Assembly (NCBI GenBank): GCA_937124615.1
Contig: CAKZKR010000085.1
Location: 1-56,435, forward strand
Length of the DNA: 56,435 nucleotides
Direction of reading: 5' to 3'
Source: an uncultured bacterium
GTDB lineage: Bacteria > Hydrogenedentota > Hydrogenedentia > Hydrogenedentales > Hydrogenedentaceae
Shown here one piece after another: positions 42,716 through 52,410 of this stretch; position 1 is the first letter of the stretch, and the number at the start of each line of letters is the position of its first letter. Position numbers and translations under genes: made by a program. The notes below the pieces were generated by a model that had not been told where the DNA came from, made no database searches, and saw only the letters and a list, made by a program, of their open reading frames with translations.

Positions 42716-45355
42716 GTGTATACATATAAAGTACAGTTTTACAAAAAAATAATTATCCTCATTATTTGTTTCATTTGTGGGCTTTCTTCTGGAGAAAATA
42801 TTTCACAGAGTGAGCATAAAGAAATTCAGGAATCTGTATCGAAAAATAGTGGTGTTGCTGATGGTAATGATTCTTCTACGGGAATAAATCAACAAGGTTC
42901 ATCTAACAAGAATTTCAACAACTCGCAGCGGAAAAAAGAACCCGTTATCGAGAAAAAGTCAGAAATTGTTGGAACAAAAGTTCGGCGATATGCCCCGATA
43001 GAACAGGTACGGGCTCCTATGACAGGGAAACCTTCTATGAACCCTATGTTTGATTTAAGACCCCGTTCTATTAAAGATGCCTTTACTCAACCTTTAACAT
43101 TAGGTTCGGAAGCAGAAGGTTTTGTGGCCCCTGATTGGAAACAGCCATTTAAAGATGTGAAAGCCGACCGTATGCAGAGGGAATTAGAAACAGGTAGAAC
43201 GGTTATGCAAGGACATGTACATCTTCGGTTGGGTGAGTTGTTGTTTGAATCAGACCGTTTTTTGTATGAAGGGGATGCAGAGAAAGTCGAAGCGGAAGGG
43301 AATGTCCGAATTACCCAAAAAGAGACAGTTCTGCGGGCTAATAAAATTGTTTATCAGACTCCACCGAAGGAGGATATTGTAAATGTTCCTTCAATATTAA
43401 AACCAGTAATAAGTGAAGAAGAATTAGCCCAAAAACGACTGACTACGGGGAAACTTTATGCAGAATATCTTTCAATTAAGGACCCCTATCGTGATTTTTA
43501 TGCGGAGCAAATTGAATATGATTTTCTGCGAAAGACAGGGGAAATGAAAAATGCTAAGGGGGTTATTGGACCCTTTTATTTTTATGCAGGTTCATTGCAT
43601 CTTCGTGGCGAAAATTCGTTTACCGCAGAGGATGTTTGGCTTACAACTTGTGACCATGACCCACCTCATTATCGGGTGAAAGTAAAAAAATTAACTGTGG
43701 AAGAAAGTAAATTCAGGGAAGCAAAATTCCTGAGATTGCAAATAGGTAAAGTTACAACCCCGGTATTTTTCCCATTCTGGGGTGGAGAAGGGTTTTTGGG
43801 TGGTTTTGATATTGACATGGGAAGAGAGTCTGTTATTGGTTCTTATTTGAATCTAGGATATTTAAGGGATATAGGTGATGATTTTCAAATTGGACCGAGG
43901 ATAATGATTACAGAAAAAGAGGGGATAGGATTTGGAGGTGATGTATATTATGACTTTATGGAAACCCCCACCTCGTTTTTTTATAGGACGAAAGGAGAAG
44001 TCCATGGGTTGTATACGACGGAAGAACGGGGATATATTCATCTTAAACATCGTTTCGAACCGAGCGATGATTTAACTTTTCTTGCTCAAGTTGAACACTG
44101 GGGCGATAAAGACTTTTATAAAGATTTCTTCTATAAGACATATCGTAATCGAACAGAACCTCGCTCATTTATGAATGTTACATACCGACAGCCAGAATAC
44201 ATCGCAACTGCGACAACGAGGGTGGGCACACATGGTTGGGTTCATGAAACAGAAAGGCTTCCTGAAGCAACTTTTCACTGGTTAGAACAACCTTTGTTCT
44301 CTGATGTTTATTTGTCATTTGATACGATAAATGGTTATAACCGTCGTGAACCTTATGATTATGAAGCCTTTAGAACGGTTAATATTTTAAGACTCACCTA
44401 TGATTTAAAACCGTTAGGTCCTATAAAAATGACACCCTTTGCGGAAGGTCAGTTAACATGGTATTCAGAACAATCGAATGGTGATGAGAGTATTGGTGGT
44501 TTATCAAATAAACTTGGGATAACGCTTCAATCCCGGTTAATACGAGTGTACGGTAGTTTTTTTGGTTTCTCTGCAATAAAACATGTCGTTCTGCCGTCGT
44601 TAACTTTATCATATCGGACACCGTCCGCATATAATATCAGAGACCGCTATTATTTTGATCCCTTAGATACGGTTTCGGGACAGACTCGAATTGAGACCAA
44701 ATTAGATAATGTATTCTATGGGAGGGATGATGAAACTCAGGAAGTCTGGCAAATTGCAAGATTAACATTATATCAAGGGAATGATTTTTGGAATGAATAT
44801 CATAAGTCTGATGATTATGAGATTGAAATAGATATAAGACCTCGTAAGTGGTATGGATTACAACTTGTTGCTGAAAAACATGTTTCGGAAGAGATTAAAT
44901 GGTATGAAGAAATAAGGGAGGTAAATCGGTTATCTGTTTATGATTGGATGGATAGATGGCTTGATAAGAAAGATGGACGGAGTCCTTATTTAGAAATGTC
45001 GGATTTGTTTTCAGGTGATTATACTCGTGTTTTAGGAATTATGTATTTTGATAATACCCTTGTAGGTGGAAGGTCAAACGGAAGAATGGGCTTTATGTCC
45101 GCTGAAACAGAAAACGAGGTAGTAAACCGAGACATTCTTTATGGTTTGGGTTATCGTTTGAGTGATAAGTGGTCGGTTGCTTTCGAACATATTTATGACC
45201 TGGAAAATGACAATTTAAGGCGACAAACTTATGAAATTCGAAGGAATTTGCATTGCTGGGACATAGGGCTTCGCTGGACAGAAAGGGAGCGGGGAACGGA
45301 TATTAGTGTTGAATTCAGTCTTACAGCATTTCCTGGGACTCGTGTTCGTTTCTAA
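42716..45355 (+). CDS. lptD: LPS-assembly outer-membrane protein LptD
   Basis: It would insert lipopolysaccharide into the outer leaflet. An N-terminal hydrophobic signal is followed by a long low-complexity Ser/Asn linker. An OstA/LptA-like jellyroll lies at about residues 145-230 (GRTVMQGHVHLRLGEL and EAEGNVRITQ), followed by LptD blocks with WLTTCDHDPPHYRV (Cys312). The beta-barrel region to the C-terminus ends GTRVRF, with the terminal aromatic residue of a barrel. The barrel disulfide cysteines of E. coli LptD are not evident. The start is GTG, with GGGAG ten bases upstream and no ATG nearby. The 879-residue length is typical. Confidence 0.85.
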   Translation: MYTYKVQFYKKIIILIICFICGLSSGENISQSEHKEIQESVSKNSGVADGNDSSTGINQQGSSNKNFNNSQRKKEPVIEKKSEIVGTKVRRYAPIEQVRAPMTGKPSMNPMFDLRPRSIKDAFTQPLTLGSEAEGFVAPDWKQPFKDVKADRMQRELETGRTVMQGHVHLRLGELLFESDRFLYEGDAEKVEAEGNVRITQKETVLRANKIVYQTPPKEDIVNVPSILKPVISEEELAQKRLTTGKLYAEYLSIKDPYRDFYAEQIEYDFLRKTGEMKNAKGVIGPFYFYAGSLHLRGENSFTAEDVWLTTCDHDPPHYRVKVKKLTVEESKFREAKFLRLQIGKVTTPVFFPFWGGEGFLGGFDIDMGRESVIGSYLNLGYLRDIGDDFQIGPRIMITEKEGIGFGGDVYYDFMETPTSFFYRTKGEVHGLYTTEERGYIHLKHRFEPSDDLTFLAQVEHWGDKDFYKDFFYKTYRNRTEPRSFMNVTYRQPEYIATATTRVGTHGWVHETERLPEATFHWLEQPLFSDVYLSFDTINGYNRREPYDYEAFRTVNILRLTYDLKPLGPIKMTPFAEGQLTWYSEQSNGDESIGGLSNKLGITLQSRLIRVYGSFFGFSAIKHVVLPSLTLSYRTPSAYNIRDRYYFDPLDTVSGQTRIETKLDNVFYGRDDETQEVWQIARLTLYQGNDFWNEYHKSDDYEIEIDIRPRKWYGLQLVAEKHVSEEIKWYEEIREVNRLSVYDWMDRWLDKKDGRSPYLEMSDLFSGDYTRVLGIMYFDNTLVGGRSNGRMGFMSAETENEVVNRDILYGLGYRLSDKWSVAFEHIYDLENDNLRRQTYEIRRNLHCWDIGLRWTERERGTDISVEFSLTAFPGTRVRF

Positions 45356-45364
45356 TCGAAAAGA

Positions 45365-46651
45365 TTATATTATTGAACCGAAAATCAATCGAACAGGCCA
45401 CTCTTGATTTATAGACCATGGGTAAACTCGACACTCGTAAGTGGAATAGAGAGAGATAGAAAAAAATATAAACCATATTATCCAGAAGTATATTTTTCGG
45501 TATTTATTCTCTATATAAGGAATCCCTGCTATAATTAATAGTGGCATACAGCCAATATGCCAGCGAAAACCATAAGAAACACCACCATAATTATTTGTGG
45601 AAAGAATGTAATATATATTTATGGTTATAAAACTCGCAAGGAATAATAAGGTTACATATTTTATATCTGTATACAATGTTTTCCATATTGAAGGCAGGAA
45701 GTTACATAGCCCAATCGTCAATATCGGATATAGGAGGAATAAACCTTTAGGCCCTAATAAAATATTAAAAGTATAGAGCCATTTTGGATGGTGTAGAGCA
45801 TCAGGTCCTGCTGGGTGTCTCCAATAAGAAGATTCAAACAAGAAAGGTTCTTTACTTATCTGCACAGGGAGTATGTTACCGGTAGTATGATACATGATTA
45901 TCAGATGAGTTGTGAGAATAGGTAAGGCTCCAATGATGATACCCGGCAAAACTTCAGGTTTTTTCTTTATAATTAAGAACAGTATGGCAGAAGCAATAAA
46001 GATTGTTAGGGGTAAATCAATTGTATATACAAGTGATGTACATAAACCAATTAATAAATTATAGATTAGAGGTGCAGGATAGGGTGTTGTATAAGATTTC
46101 CATACAAAATACAATCCTATAATTAAATAAGATGTGGCGGGGACATGATTTGTAAAATGAGAAGCAAGAGCAGTCCATTGTGTTCCAAATAATAGGCCGA
46201 GTAATAGAGTAATGCGAACAACAGGGGATATTTTTATTTCATGTAAGAATTTTCCCAAAAATATAATTGCTATCAGATAAGGAATAATTACATTTACAAT
46301 AATCATAATACGGGCAATAGATTTATAATCTTGACTATTGTTAAGGGAATATCCCATACTTTTGATAAGTTGGTATTCTAATGTCATGAGTAAGGATAGG
46401 ATGGGAGGTTTGCTGGATATAATCCCGTTTTTCCCCTGTACCTTATCAACCGTTTGTATTTCAAAGGGATTCGAAGATGATTCGGGAGGATGATTGATAT
46501 ACCAGGTATGGTGATAGGTTAGAGCATAAACTGTTGCTAATCTGCTTGTGAGTGTATCCCCTAAGAAAACAGTTTTTAATCCGGCACAAGTCCAGACAAT
46601 AGACCCTACTATGATGATTAATTCTATGGTAAGGGGAAGACCTTTTTTCAT
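45365..46651 (-). CDS. Polytopic membrane protein, GT-C glycosyltransferase-like
   Basis: About ten hydrophobic segments occupy a 428-residue chain. The first extracytoplasmic loop begins with GDTLTSRLATVYAL and contains a Trp/His-rich TWYINHPP stretch, like the catalytic Asp loop of GT-C (ArnT/PMT-like) lipid-sugar transferases. That is family inference; no donor or acceptor is known. A TTG at 46720 would add 23 residues and overlap the lipoprotein gene. ATG 46651 is used although neither start has a clear Shine-Dalgarno. It ends nine bases from the LptD stop, convergent. Confidence 0.65.
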   Translation of the reverse strand: MKKGLPLTIELIIIVGSIVWTCAGLKTVFLGDTLTSRLATVYALTYHHTWYINHPPESSSNPFEIQTVDKVQGKNGIISSKPPILSLLMTLEYQLIKSMGYSLNNSQDYKSIARIMIIVNVIIPYLIAIIFLGKFLHEIKISPVVRITLLLGLLFGTQWTALASHFTNHVPATSYLIIGLYFVWKSYTTPYPAPLIYNLLIGLCTSLVYTIDLPLTIFIASAILFLIIKKKPEVLPGIIIGALPILTTHLIIMYHTTGNILPVQISKEPFLFESSYWRHPAGPDALHHPKWLYTFNILLGPKGLFLLYPILTIGLCNFLPSIWKTLYTDIKYVTLLFLASFITINIYYILSTNNYGGVSYGFRWHIGCMPLLIIAGIPYIENKYRKIYFWIIWFIFFSISLYSTYECRVYPWSINQEWPVRLIFGSII

Positions 46652-46686
46652 TTTTTTGAATGGTAGTATTGCATTTACTTTAATGG

Positions 46687-47307
46687 CTAAAAAATCCAGG
46701 AACGGATACGGTCGAACCAACCTTGTTTAGGCTCTTCAGACTGCTCTTTTTGTATTTCTTCTTCTTTTAATACTACCCAAGAATCTCCCACTTTTTTTTC
46801 AGTTTGTTCAGGCACAAAAATAGAACCAATTTTTGTCCATCTACCATTTCTCATTTCATAAGTCAGAGTTTCTTTTCCTATACTGCGAATAAGGTTTGTA
46901 TCTTCCTCTGCATCCCTTTTTGTGTTATGTAATTTTGTGTAATATATCGTTTTTGATAATTCAACTTTTGCAATATAGGGTTTGGATTTGGAATCCGTTT
47001 CTTGAATGTTGATGTCAAAAGGACCTTCCGTGTTGTTATATATTGAGTAATTTTTCCAGAAATAGGGTTTTTTTCGATATACATAATTTTTATCTGTTGC
47101 CATTGCAGATTTAATTTCATTTTTTAATATTTGCTGTAAGTCTTGAATATAGTCCTCTTTGGTTGGAACATAGGTAGATTCACGGTGAATTTGCTGCTGT
47201 GTTTCTGCTTTTTTGGAATCATGGGATACCCATCCCTTGAGGGTAGAACAGGAAAAGCACATTGATAGCGAGATAAGAATGGCAAGTGTGAAGATTGTTT
47301 TTTTCAT
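46687..47307 (-). CDS. Lipoprotein of unknown function
   Basis: The N-terminus MKKTIFTLAILISLSMCFSCS contains a lipobox-like ending with Cys at 20, so it is probably lipid-anchored. The 206-residue body has a YVPTKEDY region, a long mixed alpha/beta stretch with WKNYSIYNN, and a basic, aromatic tail WFDRIRSWIF. No family is recognised. AAAGGAAA precedes the ATG. It lies 20 bases after the zinc-ribbon protein and overlaps the optional longer start of the GT-C-like gene. Confidence 0.7.
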   Translation of the reverse strand: MKKTIFTLAILISLSMCFSCSTLKGWVSHDSKKAETQQQIHRESTYVPTKEDYIQDLQQILKNEIKSAMATDKNYVYRKKPYFWKNYSIYNNTEGPFDINIQETDSKSKPYIAKVELSKTIYYTKLHNTKRDAEEDTNLIRSIGKETLTYEMRNGRWTKIGSIFVPEQTEKKVGDSWVVLKEEEIQKEQSEEPKQGWFDRIRSWIF

Positions 47308-47327
47308 ATTCTTTCCTTTCGTTTAAT

Positions 47328-48317
47328 TTATGAGTCGTCTTTAACCTCACCCAATAATGAAATAGTTAACTTACGAGGTTTTCCTTCTTTTGTTATTTTT
47401 GTATCTTCAAGTCTAACTCGAGAAGAAAGAATTTGTTTAACTAAAAATCTATCTTGAACAAGTTCTCCTTCTGATACAGTCTGCTCTTTTAAATGAAAAG
47501 ATGGATTATTTAAATGGAAGGTTGCCTTTTTATTGACAGTATCTATTTGTGTAAGTGTCATTTTGTATGCAGAAATTTCTTCAATCACTTTTCGATACAA
47601 GTCTTGTATCTGAGGGTCATAATCAATTTTTATAACTTCAGAACAAATACGCGAGGCTTCTGCTGTATCTAGTGGATTATAGGACTCTTTAGTTAGTACA
47701 GAATTAATTTTTTCTACTAATTTTGTTCGAACCTGTATTAAGATCTGTCTATCTTCTTCTTTATTTGTTGTTTCATAAGCTTTAAGTGCTTCCTGTAAGA
47801 CTTTTTCAATAGGCTCATTGTTTTCAAGCATAATAAGAGCACGGTTATCATATTCTAAATTTTCTTTAGGTTGTCCTTGTAGTAGTACTGTTATTTGATG
47901 CCATACATAAGGCCCGAAGAAAAAGGAAAGTATAGTAAATATAGATATAGCACCAAAAATTATGACCCATCGTAAAGGGTTGATTCTCTGAAGTTTTTTA
48001 TCTTGTGGTTTTGAAGAGGACTTCTTATATTTTCCCCATAGATTCCACATTGTCGTGGGTTCTTCTTTTGGGGGTGTTTCTACCAGTTCTTTACGGAATT
48101 CTTCAATTGCTTCTAATACTTCGTTTGATAGTGTATTTTTGGCGGTTGTTGTTTCACCCCCTAAATCTTCAACTGTGAAAGTTTCGATTTCTTTTTTAGG
48201 TCTTCCAACAGTTTCTCCACAGAACCGACAACGAATAGCCCACACGCTAATAGGCATTCGACACACGGGGCATAATCGCATTTTGTCTTTTGGAAACTGT
48301 ATTTCCTCACTCATCAC
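47328..48317 (-). CDS. Zinc-ribbon, single-pass membrane protein
   Basis: An N-terminal zinc ribbon has CPVC and CRFC knuckles (about residues 16-34), then a charged linker. One membrane helix follows at about 114-138 (WVIIFGAISIFTILSFFFG), and an extracytoplasmic part of about 190 residues is rich in Asp, Glu and Lys. The order suggests a cytoplasmic metal-binding sensor or scaffold tied to an outer domain; no enzymatic motif is visible. GGAG eight bases before the first ATG of the ATGATG pair favours that start. It heads a three-gene unit with the lipoprotein and GT-C-like genes. Confidence 0.72.
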   Translation of the reverse strand: MMSEEIQFPKDKMRLCPVCRMPISVWAIRCRFCGETVGRPKKEIETFTVEDLGGETTTAKNTLSNEVLEAIEEFRKELVETPPKEEPTTMWNLWGKYKKSSSKPQDKKLQRINPLRWVIIFGAISIFTILSFFFGPYVWHQITVLLQGQPKENLEYDNRALIMLENNEPIEKVLQEALKAYETTNKEEDRQILIQVRTKLVEKINSVLTKESYNPLDTAEASRICSEVIKIDYDPQIQDLYRKVIEEISAYKMTLTQIDTVNKKATFHLNNPSFHLKEQTVSEGELVQDRFLVKQILSSRVRLEDTKITKEGKPRKLTISLLGEVKDDS

Positions 48318-48435
48318 TGAAACTCCATATTCTATTTAAGTATAATAAATATGTGTACCGCTTCACATATTAAACGAATTTCAATTAATACCTATTTATA
48401 ATATATCAAATATCGTGTATCTGGCGGGTAAACAA

Positions 48436-49815
48436 ATGTTTTTATCAAATGTAAAGAAGACTATAGCAATGTATGATTTAATATCCCCTGATGAGAAAGT
48501 GCTTGTGGCTGTTTCCGGGGGTGCCGATTCAGTAGCATTGCTATATGCTCTTTTTGAATTGGGTTATCATCTGGAAGTTATTCATGTTGACCATCAAACC
48601 CGGCAGGGGCAAAGTAAGAACGATGCAGAGTTTGTATCTCAATTATGTAAAAAATTGAGGATTCCTTTTCATTTAAGGTCTTGTCCGGTAGAAGAAGAAG
48701 CACTAAACTTTGGACGGTCATTTGAAGAATATGCACGAGAAGTTCGATACCGATATTTTAAAGAAGTTGCTTGTTTGAGAGGATGCCCTGTTTTAGCGAC
48801 AGGACATCATGCCGATGACCAGGTAGAAACTGTGTTAATGAGGATGCTTCGAGGAACTACACCGTTAGGAATGACGGGAATTCCCGTTGTTCGGATTGAA
48901 GAGGGTCTACGGATTATTCGACCTCTATATTGCTGTGATAAGGGTATGATTGAGTCGTGGTTGAGGGACCATGGTGTCGATTGGTGTGTTGATGTTTCTA
49001 ACTACCGAAATGACTATTTTAGAAATAGAGTTCGAAATGTTTTGATACCTGAACTAAGAAACTATAACCAAAAATTTAAGGATGCCATGCTTCGCCTGAT
49101 AGAATTACAACAGTGTGAAAATGATTATCTTTATAAACAAGCAGAAATGGCTCTGAACGATATTACAAAAGAAGGTAGAATTTCAAGGAAAAAATTTTCA
49201 GATTATCATGAAGCAATACGAAGGAGATGTTTGGTTTTACTATTACAAAAAAAGAGAATTGAATGTGATTATCAACAGGTGGTTTCTGCAACAAGATTTA
49301 TTCTAATGGGAGAAACGGGCCAAAAGTTTGATTTAGGGCAGGGGATATTATTATACAATGGAAAGGAATGGACAGAATTTGTTAATCAAGCGGAAGGAAA
49401 AAAGAGCGTTGAATCTATTCGTTTAAAAATTCCTGGGATAACCTGTGTTTATGGATTTCGTTTTAATGCTCGGGTAATAATGTTACCTAAACAGACAGAT
49501 TGGAAATCCTATTGTAACCCCTTTTTACAGGTATTTGATGCGGATGCCCTTTCTGAAGGAGTATGGGTAAAAACGAGAGAGGATGGAGACAGATTTATTC
49601 CCTTTGGGATGACGAATTCACGGAAGTTGAGCGATTATTTTATTGATTTAGGAGTCCCCGTTCCCGAACGGGACCGTGTTCCTATTTTATTCACTCCTCG
49701 GGGTATTATCTGGATAGTGGGATATATACCAAGTGCCACAGCCGTTGTAGGACCGTTAACACGAAGAATTGTTGAAATAGAGGTTACCCCATGCGACTCA
49801 TCTCCCCCCCATTAA
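48436..49815 (+). CDS. tilS: tRNA(Ile)-lysidine synthetase
   Basis: It modifies the wobble C of tRNA-Ile(CAU) to lysidine, making it read AUA. The PP-loop SGGADS is at residues 27-32, followed by IHVDHQTRQ, ATGHHADDQVETVLMRMLRG and the TilS C-terminal domain (KTREDGDRFIPFGM and NSRKLSDYF). The frame can be opened at GTG 48415, but ATG 48436 has a GGCGGG-like sequence upstream and matches the usual family start. The end overlaps hpt by 25 bases, the common tilS-hpt arrangement. Confidence 0.95.
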   Translation: MFLSNVKKTIAMYDLISPDEKVLVAVSGGADSVALLYALFELGYHLEVIHVDHQTRQGQSKNDAEFVSQLCKKLRIPFHLRSCPVEEEALNFGRSFEEYAREVRYRYFKEVACLRGCPVLATGHHADDQVETVLMRMLRGTTPLGMTGIPVVRIEEGLRIIRPLYCCDKGMIESWLRDHGVDWCVDVSNYRNDYFRNRVRNVLIPELRNYNQKFKDAMLRLIELQQCENDYLYKQAEMALNDITKEGRISRKKFSDYHEAIRRRCLVLLLQKKRIECDYQQVVSATRFILMGETGQKFDLGQGILLYNGKEWTEFVNQAEGKKSVESIRLKIPGITCVYGFRFNARVIMLPKQTDWKSYCNPFLQVFDADALSEGVWVKTREDGDRFIPFGMTNSRKLSDYFIDLGVPVPERDRVPILFTPRGIIWIVGYIPSATAVVGPLTRRIVEIEVTPCDSSPPH

Positions 49816-50315
49816 TACGAAGAGAACAAATTCAAAAAAAAGTTTCTGAACTTGCTAAAGAGATTTGTCGGACAATTAAAATTGAAAATCTATATGTTAT
49901 TGTTATCTTGAAAGGCGCTATATTTTTTGCTTCGGACTTGTTAAGGGAACTTCCTCCTATTTATTCCCTTGATTTTATAAAGGCCGAGAGTTATCAGGGG
50001 TGTAGCAGTAGCGGAGAAGTCAGAATAACTGATTGTCATATTTCTAAAATAGAAGATAAACAGGTTCTGCTGATTGAAGATATTCTTGATACAGGCTTAA
50101 CGACTCAAAAAATCTATAATTGTCTAATAGAGCATAGTCCCAAAGACATACGCTTGTGTGTTTTATTGGAGAAAAAGAAAAGTCGTGAAGGAGTAACTGT
50201 TTTGTCAGATTATGTTGGATTTTTTATAGAGGATAAGTTTGTTGTAGGTTATGGGATGGATTATGATGGAAAATACAGAAACCTTCCGGATATACATATA
50301 TTTGAACCTTGGTAA
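49791..50315 (+). CDS. hpt: Hypoxanthine phosphoribosyltransferase
   Basis: It salvages hypoxanthine and guanine to IMP and GMP using PRPP. The PRPP-binding motif VLLIEDILDTGLT (Glu96-Asp97 and Asp100) is canonical; IVILKGAIFFASDLLREL and the C-terminal FVVGYGMDYDGKYRNLP block confirm the family. At 174 residues it is standard. It begins inside the last codons of tilS. In many bacteria ftsH follows; here a TIM-barrel gene follows instead. Confidence 0.95.
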   Translation: MRLISPPLIRREQIQKKVSELAKEICRTIKIENLYVIVILKGAIFFASDLLRELPPIYSLDFIKAESYQGCSSSGEVRITDCHISKIEDKQVLLIEDILDTGLTTQKIYNCLIEHSPKDIRLCVLLEKKKSREGVTVLSDYVGFFIEDKFVVGYGMDYDGKYRNLPDIHIFEPW

Positions 50316-50338
50316 AATTGTTTCTCAAAGGAGTATTT

Positions 50339-51259
50339 ATGTCTATTGTTTTAGGAATTAATACGGGATTTGCAATAAATCGTTTTGTAGAACCAGATGA
50401 CTGGACACGAATTGTTGCAGAGGAATTGGGTTTACAAGTAGTACAGTTTACTGCGGATTTGTTGAACCCCTGGTATGAAGATAGGATTTTATACAGTCAG
50501 GCAGAGAAAATACGGAACTATTGCGAGAAATATGGTATTAAAATTACTACAACATTTACATCCCAGTTTACAAGGGTTAACCATTTGTTACACCCTGATG
50601 AAGAAATCAGAAAGGTATGGATAGAATGGTTTAAAAAATTTTTTAAACTTTCAGTGTTTTTAGGAGCGGAAGGAAGTGGGAGTCACTTTGGAATTATGAC
50701 CGTTAGAGATTGCAATAATTTAGAAATCAAAAAGCAACGCATCCAGCAGGGTGTTGCTGGATGGCGAGAATTATCCAAATATGGGTCTGAAGTTGGTATG
50801 AAATATTTGATATGGGAACCTATGTCTATTCCAAGAGAAGTTGGAGAAACGATTCAAGAGACACAAAAAATACAGGAATTCTGTAAAGAAGATTTTTCAA
50901 TACCTATGATGTTATGTTTTGATGTTGACCATGGTGATGTGTCATCAACAAATTCTGACGATACGAACCCATATGCATGGATAAATTATTTTGGAAGAGA
51001 TATAAAAGTAATTCATCTAAAGCAAAGTTTACAAGATAAAGGGGGACATTATCCTTTTACAAAAGAATATAATGACTATGGGAAGGTAGTTCCTGAAAAA
51101 TTATTACGAACAATATCTGATTCGAAAATTGAGAATTGCTATCTGATTCTTGAAATTAGTCATAGAGAAAGATATCCCTTTGAAAATAGAGTTTTGTCTG
51201 ATTTAAGAGAATCTGTTACATATTGGAAAAACAGTTTTACAAGCAGTAACTTGTTATAA
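50339..51259 (+). CDS. Xylose isomerase-like TIM-barrel protein
   Basis: A 306-residue sugar (phosphate) isomerase/epimerase-type barrel. Metal and substrate positions are suggested by GSGSHFG, LIWEPMSIP, FDVDHGDVSS and VIHLKQS, then a KGGHYPFTKEYNDYG stretch and LEISHRER near the end. These Glu, Asp and His residues match the metal-dependent AP-endonuclease-2 superfamily. The exact substrate is unknown. A TTG at 50309 would overlap hpt; AAGGAG (five bases before) decides the ATG at 50339. It lies 23 bases after hpt and is probably in the tilS operon. Confidence 0.78.
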   Translation: MSIVLGINTGFAINRFVEPDDWTRIVAEELGLQVVQFTADLLNPWYEDRILYSQAEKIRNYCEKYGIKITTTFTSQFTRVNHLLHPDEEIRKVWIEWFKKFFKLSVFLGAEGSGSHFGIMTVRDCNNLEIKKQRIQQGVAGWRELSKYGSEVGMKYLIWEPMSIPREVGETIQETQKIQEFCKEDFSIPMMLCFDVDHGDVSSTNSDDTNPYAWINYFGRDIKVIHLKQSLQDKGGHYPFTKEYNDYGKVVPEKLLRTISDSKIENCYLILEISHRERYPFENRVLSDLRESVTYWKNSFTSSNLL

Positions 51260-51357
51260 TTATTGGTTTAATTTATGGTTAATAAGGTTTTGTTATATAA
51301 TATGCAATGAATATTTTTTATAGGAATTATTTAGATTTATAAGTGTTGATAGGAGAT

Positions 51358-52365
51358 ATGACTGTTCAACTTCAAGGAATGGAAATAATTGCGGATGTTA
51401 TTCGCAAGAATTATGATTTGGGAGAGGTAGGATTGCCTCGTCCACTGGAAGGTGCGCATCAAAGGCGTCACAGGAAAATGATTGTCGAAACCAGTAAAGG
51501 AGTTTTTCTTGCGAAAACATATACTCGTGCTGTTGTCGTTATTGATGCTTTGAATTTTCAACATCGCTTGTCTGAACATTTATTCGCTAATGGATTACCT
51601 GTTGCTCGGATAGCGAAGACGAAAACAGGAAAAGGATATGTGGAAGTAGATGATTGGGTTTTAGAACTGCAGGAGTTCATAAAAGGGGGACCCATGATTC
51701 TTACAATGAAAACCTTGCAGATTTCTGCAAATGCGTTAGGAAAATTTCACAAGGTTTGTTTTGGTCTACCTGCTCCTCCTCGTGATGTAAATATGTGGCG
51801 TTTTAGTGAGGTTCCCAAAGATATTTTCTTAAACTTCTTTAAATTAGCGAGAGAGGAAAAAGATGAATCGAGTTTAATGCCCTATTTTAATTACCTGGTA
51901 GAATTTATTCAGCGGTCTGCCCAGGAATTATCAATTGAAAAACGTTCTGAGTTTGAAGTAGGGCTGATTCATGGGGACTGGCACGGTGCCAATCTTTTAT
52001 TTTCAGGAGAAAAACTTCTTGCTATAATTGACCTCGAATTTGCTGGGCAGGGTTGCTATTTAGAAGATATATCCTATGCAATTTCTAATTTATGTATCCG
52101 TACGAGTACGAATATTGATAAATTAAGAGCGAGAACCTTGACGCTCCTGGAACGGTATGAAAAACGAAGGACTTTGTCCTATGCGGAATTAGTGGCGTTG
52201 TTTTATGCTGTTGGAATTAAACATATAACAACAGTTTCATATCAATCGAAGAATAATCCAAATGTAGCGGGTTTATCTCCTTCACAATGGATGGAACGTT
52301 TATCTTTTCAGTGTCGTTGGCTTGAAGAACAATCTCGTAAAGCGCGGTGGGGAGAAAAATTGTAA
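51358..52365 (+). CDS. APH-fold kinase (CotS/homoserine-kinase-like)
   Basis: An aminoglycoside-phosphotransferase-fold small-molecule kinase of 335 residues. The catalytic loop is HGDWHGANLL (205-214, catalytic Asp207), and the metal-binding loop is IIDLEFAG (Asp225). The N-lobe has KGVFLAKTY with the ATP-binding Lys. The substrate is unknown; members phosphorylate sugars, choline, homoserine or antibiotics, and a self-resistance role cannot be argued here. A TTG at 51343 could extend it; AGGAG lies very close to ATG 51358, so the start is uncertain. It follows a spacer of 98 bases after the barrel gene. Confidence 0.82.
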   Translation: MTVQLQGMEIIADVIRKNYDLGEVGLPRPLEGAHQRRHRKMIVETSKGVFLAKTYTRAVVVIDALNFQHRLSEHLFANGLPVARIAKTKTGKGYVEVDDWVLELQEFIKGGPMILTMKTLQISANALGKFHKVCFGLPAPPRDVNMWRFSEVPKDIFLNFFKLAREEKDESSLMPYFNYLVEFIQRSAQELSIEKRSEFEVGLIHGDWHGANLLFSGEKLLAIIDLEFAGQGCYLEDISYAISNLCIRTSTNIDKLRARTLTLLERYEKRRTLSYAELVALFYAVGIKHITTVSYQSKNNPNVAGLSPSQWMERLSFQCRWLEEQSRKARWGEKL

Positions 52366-52410
52366 TAGAAAGTATTATTTCTGGATGTTATTGAAATTTG
52401 ATAATGTTCG

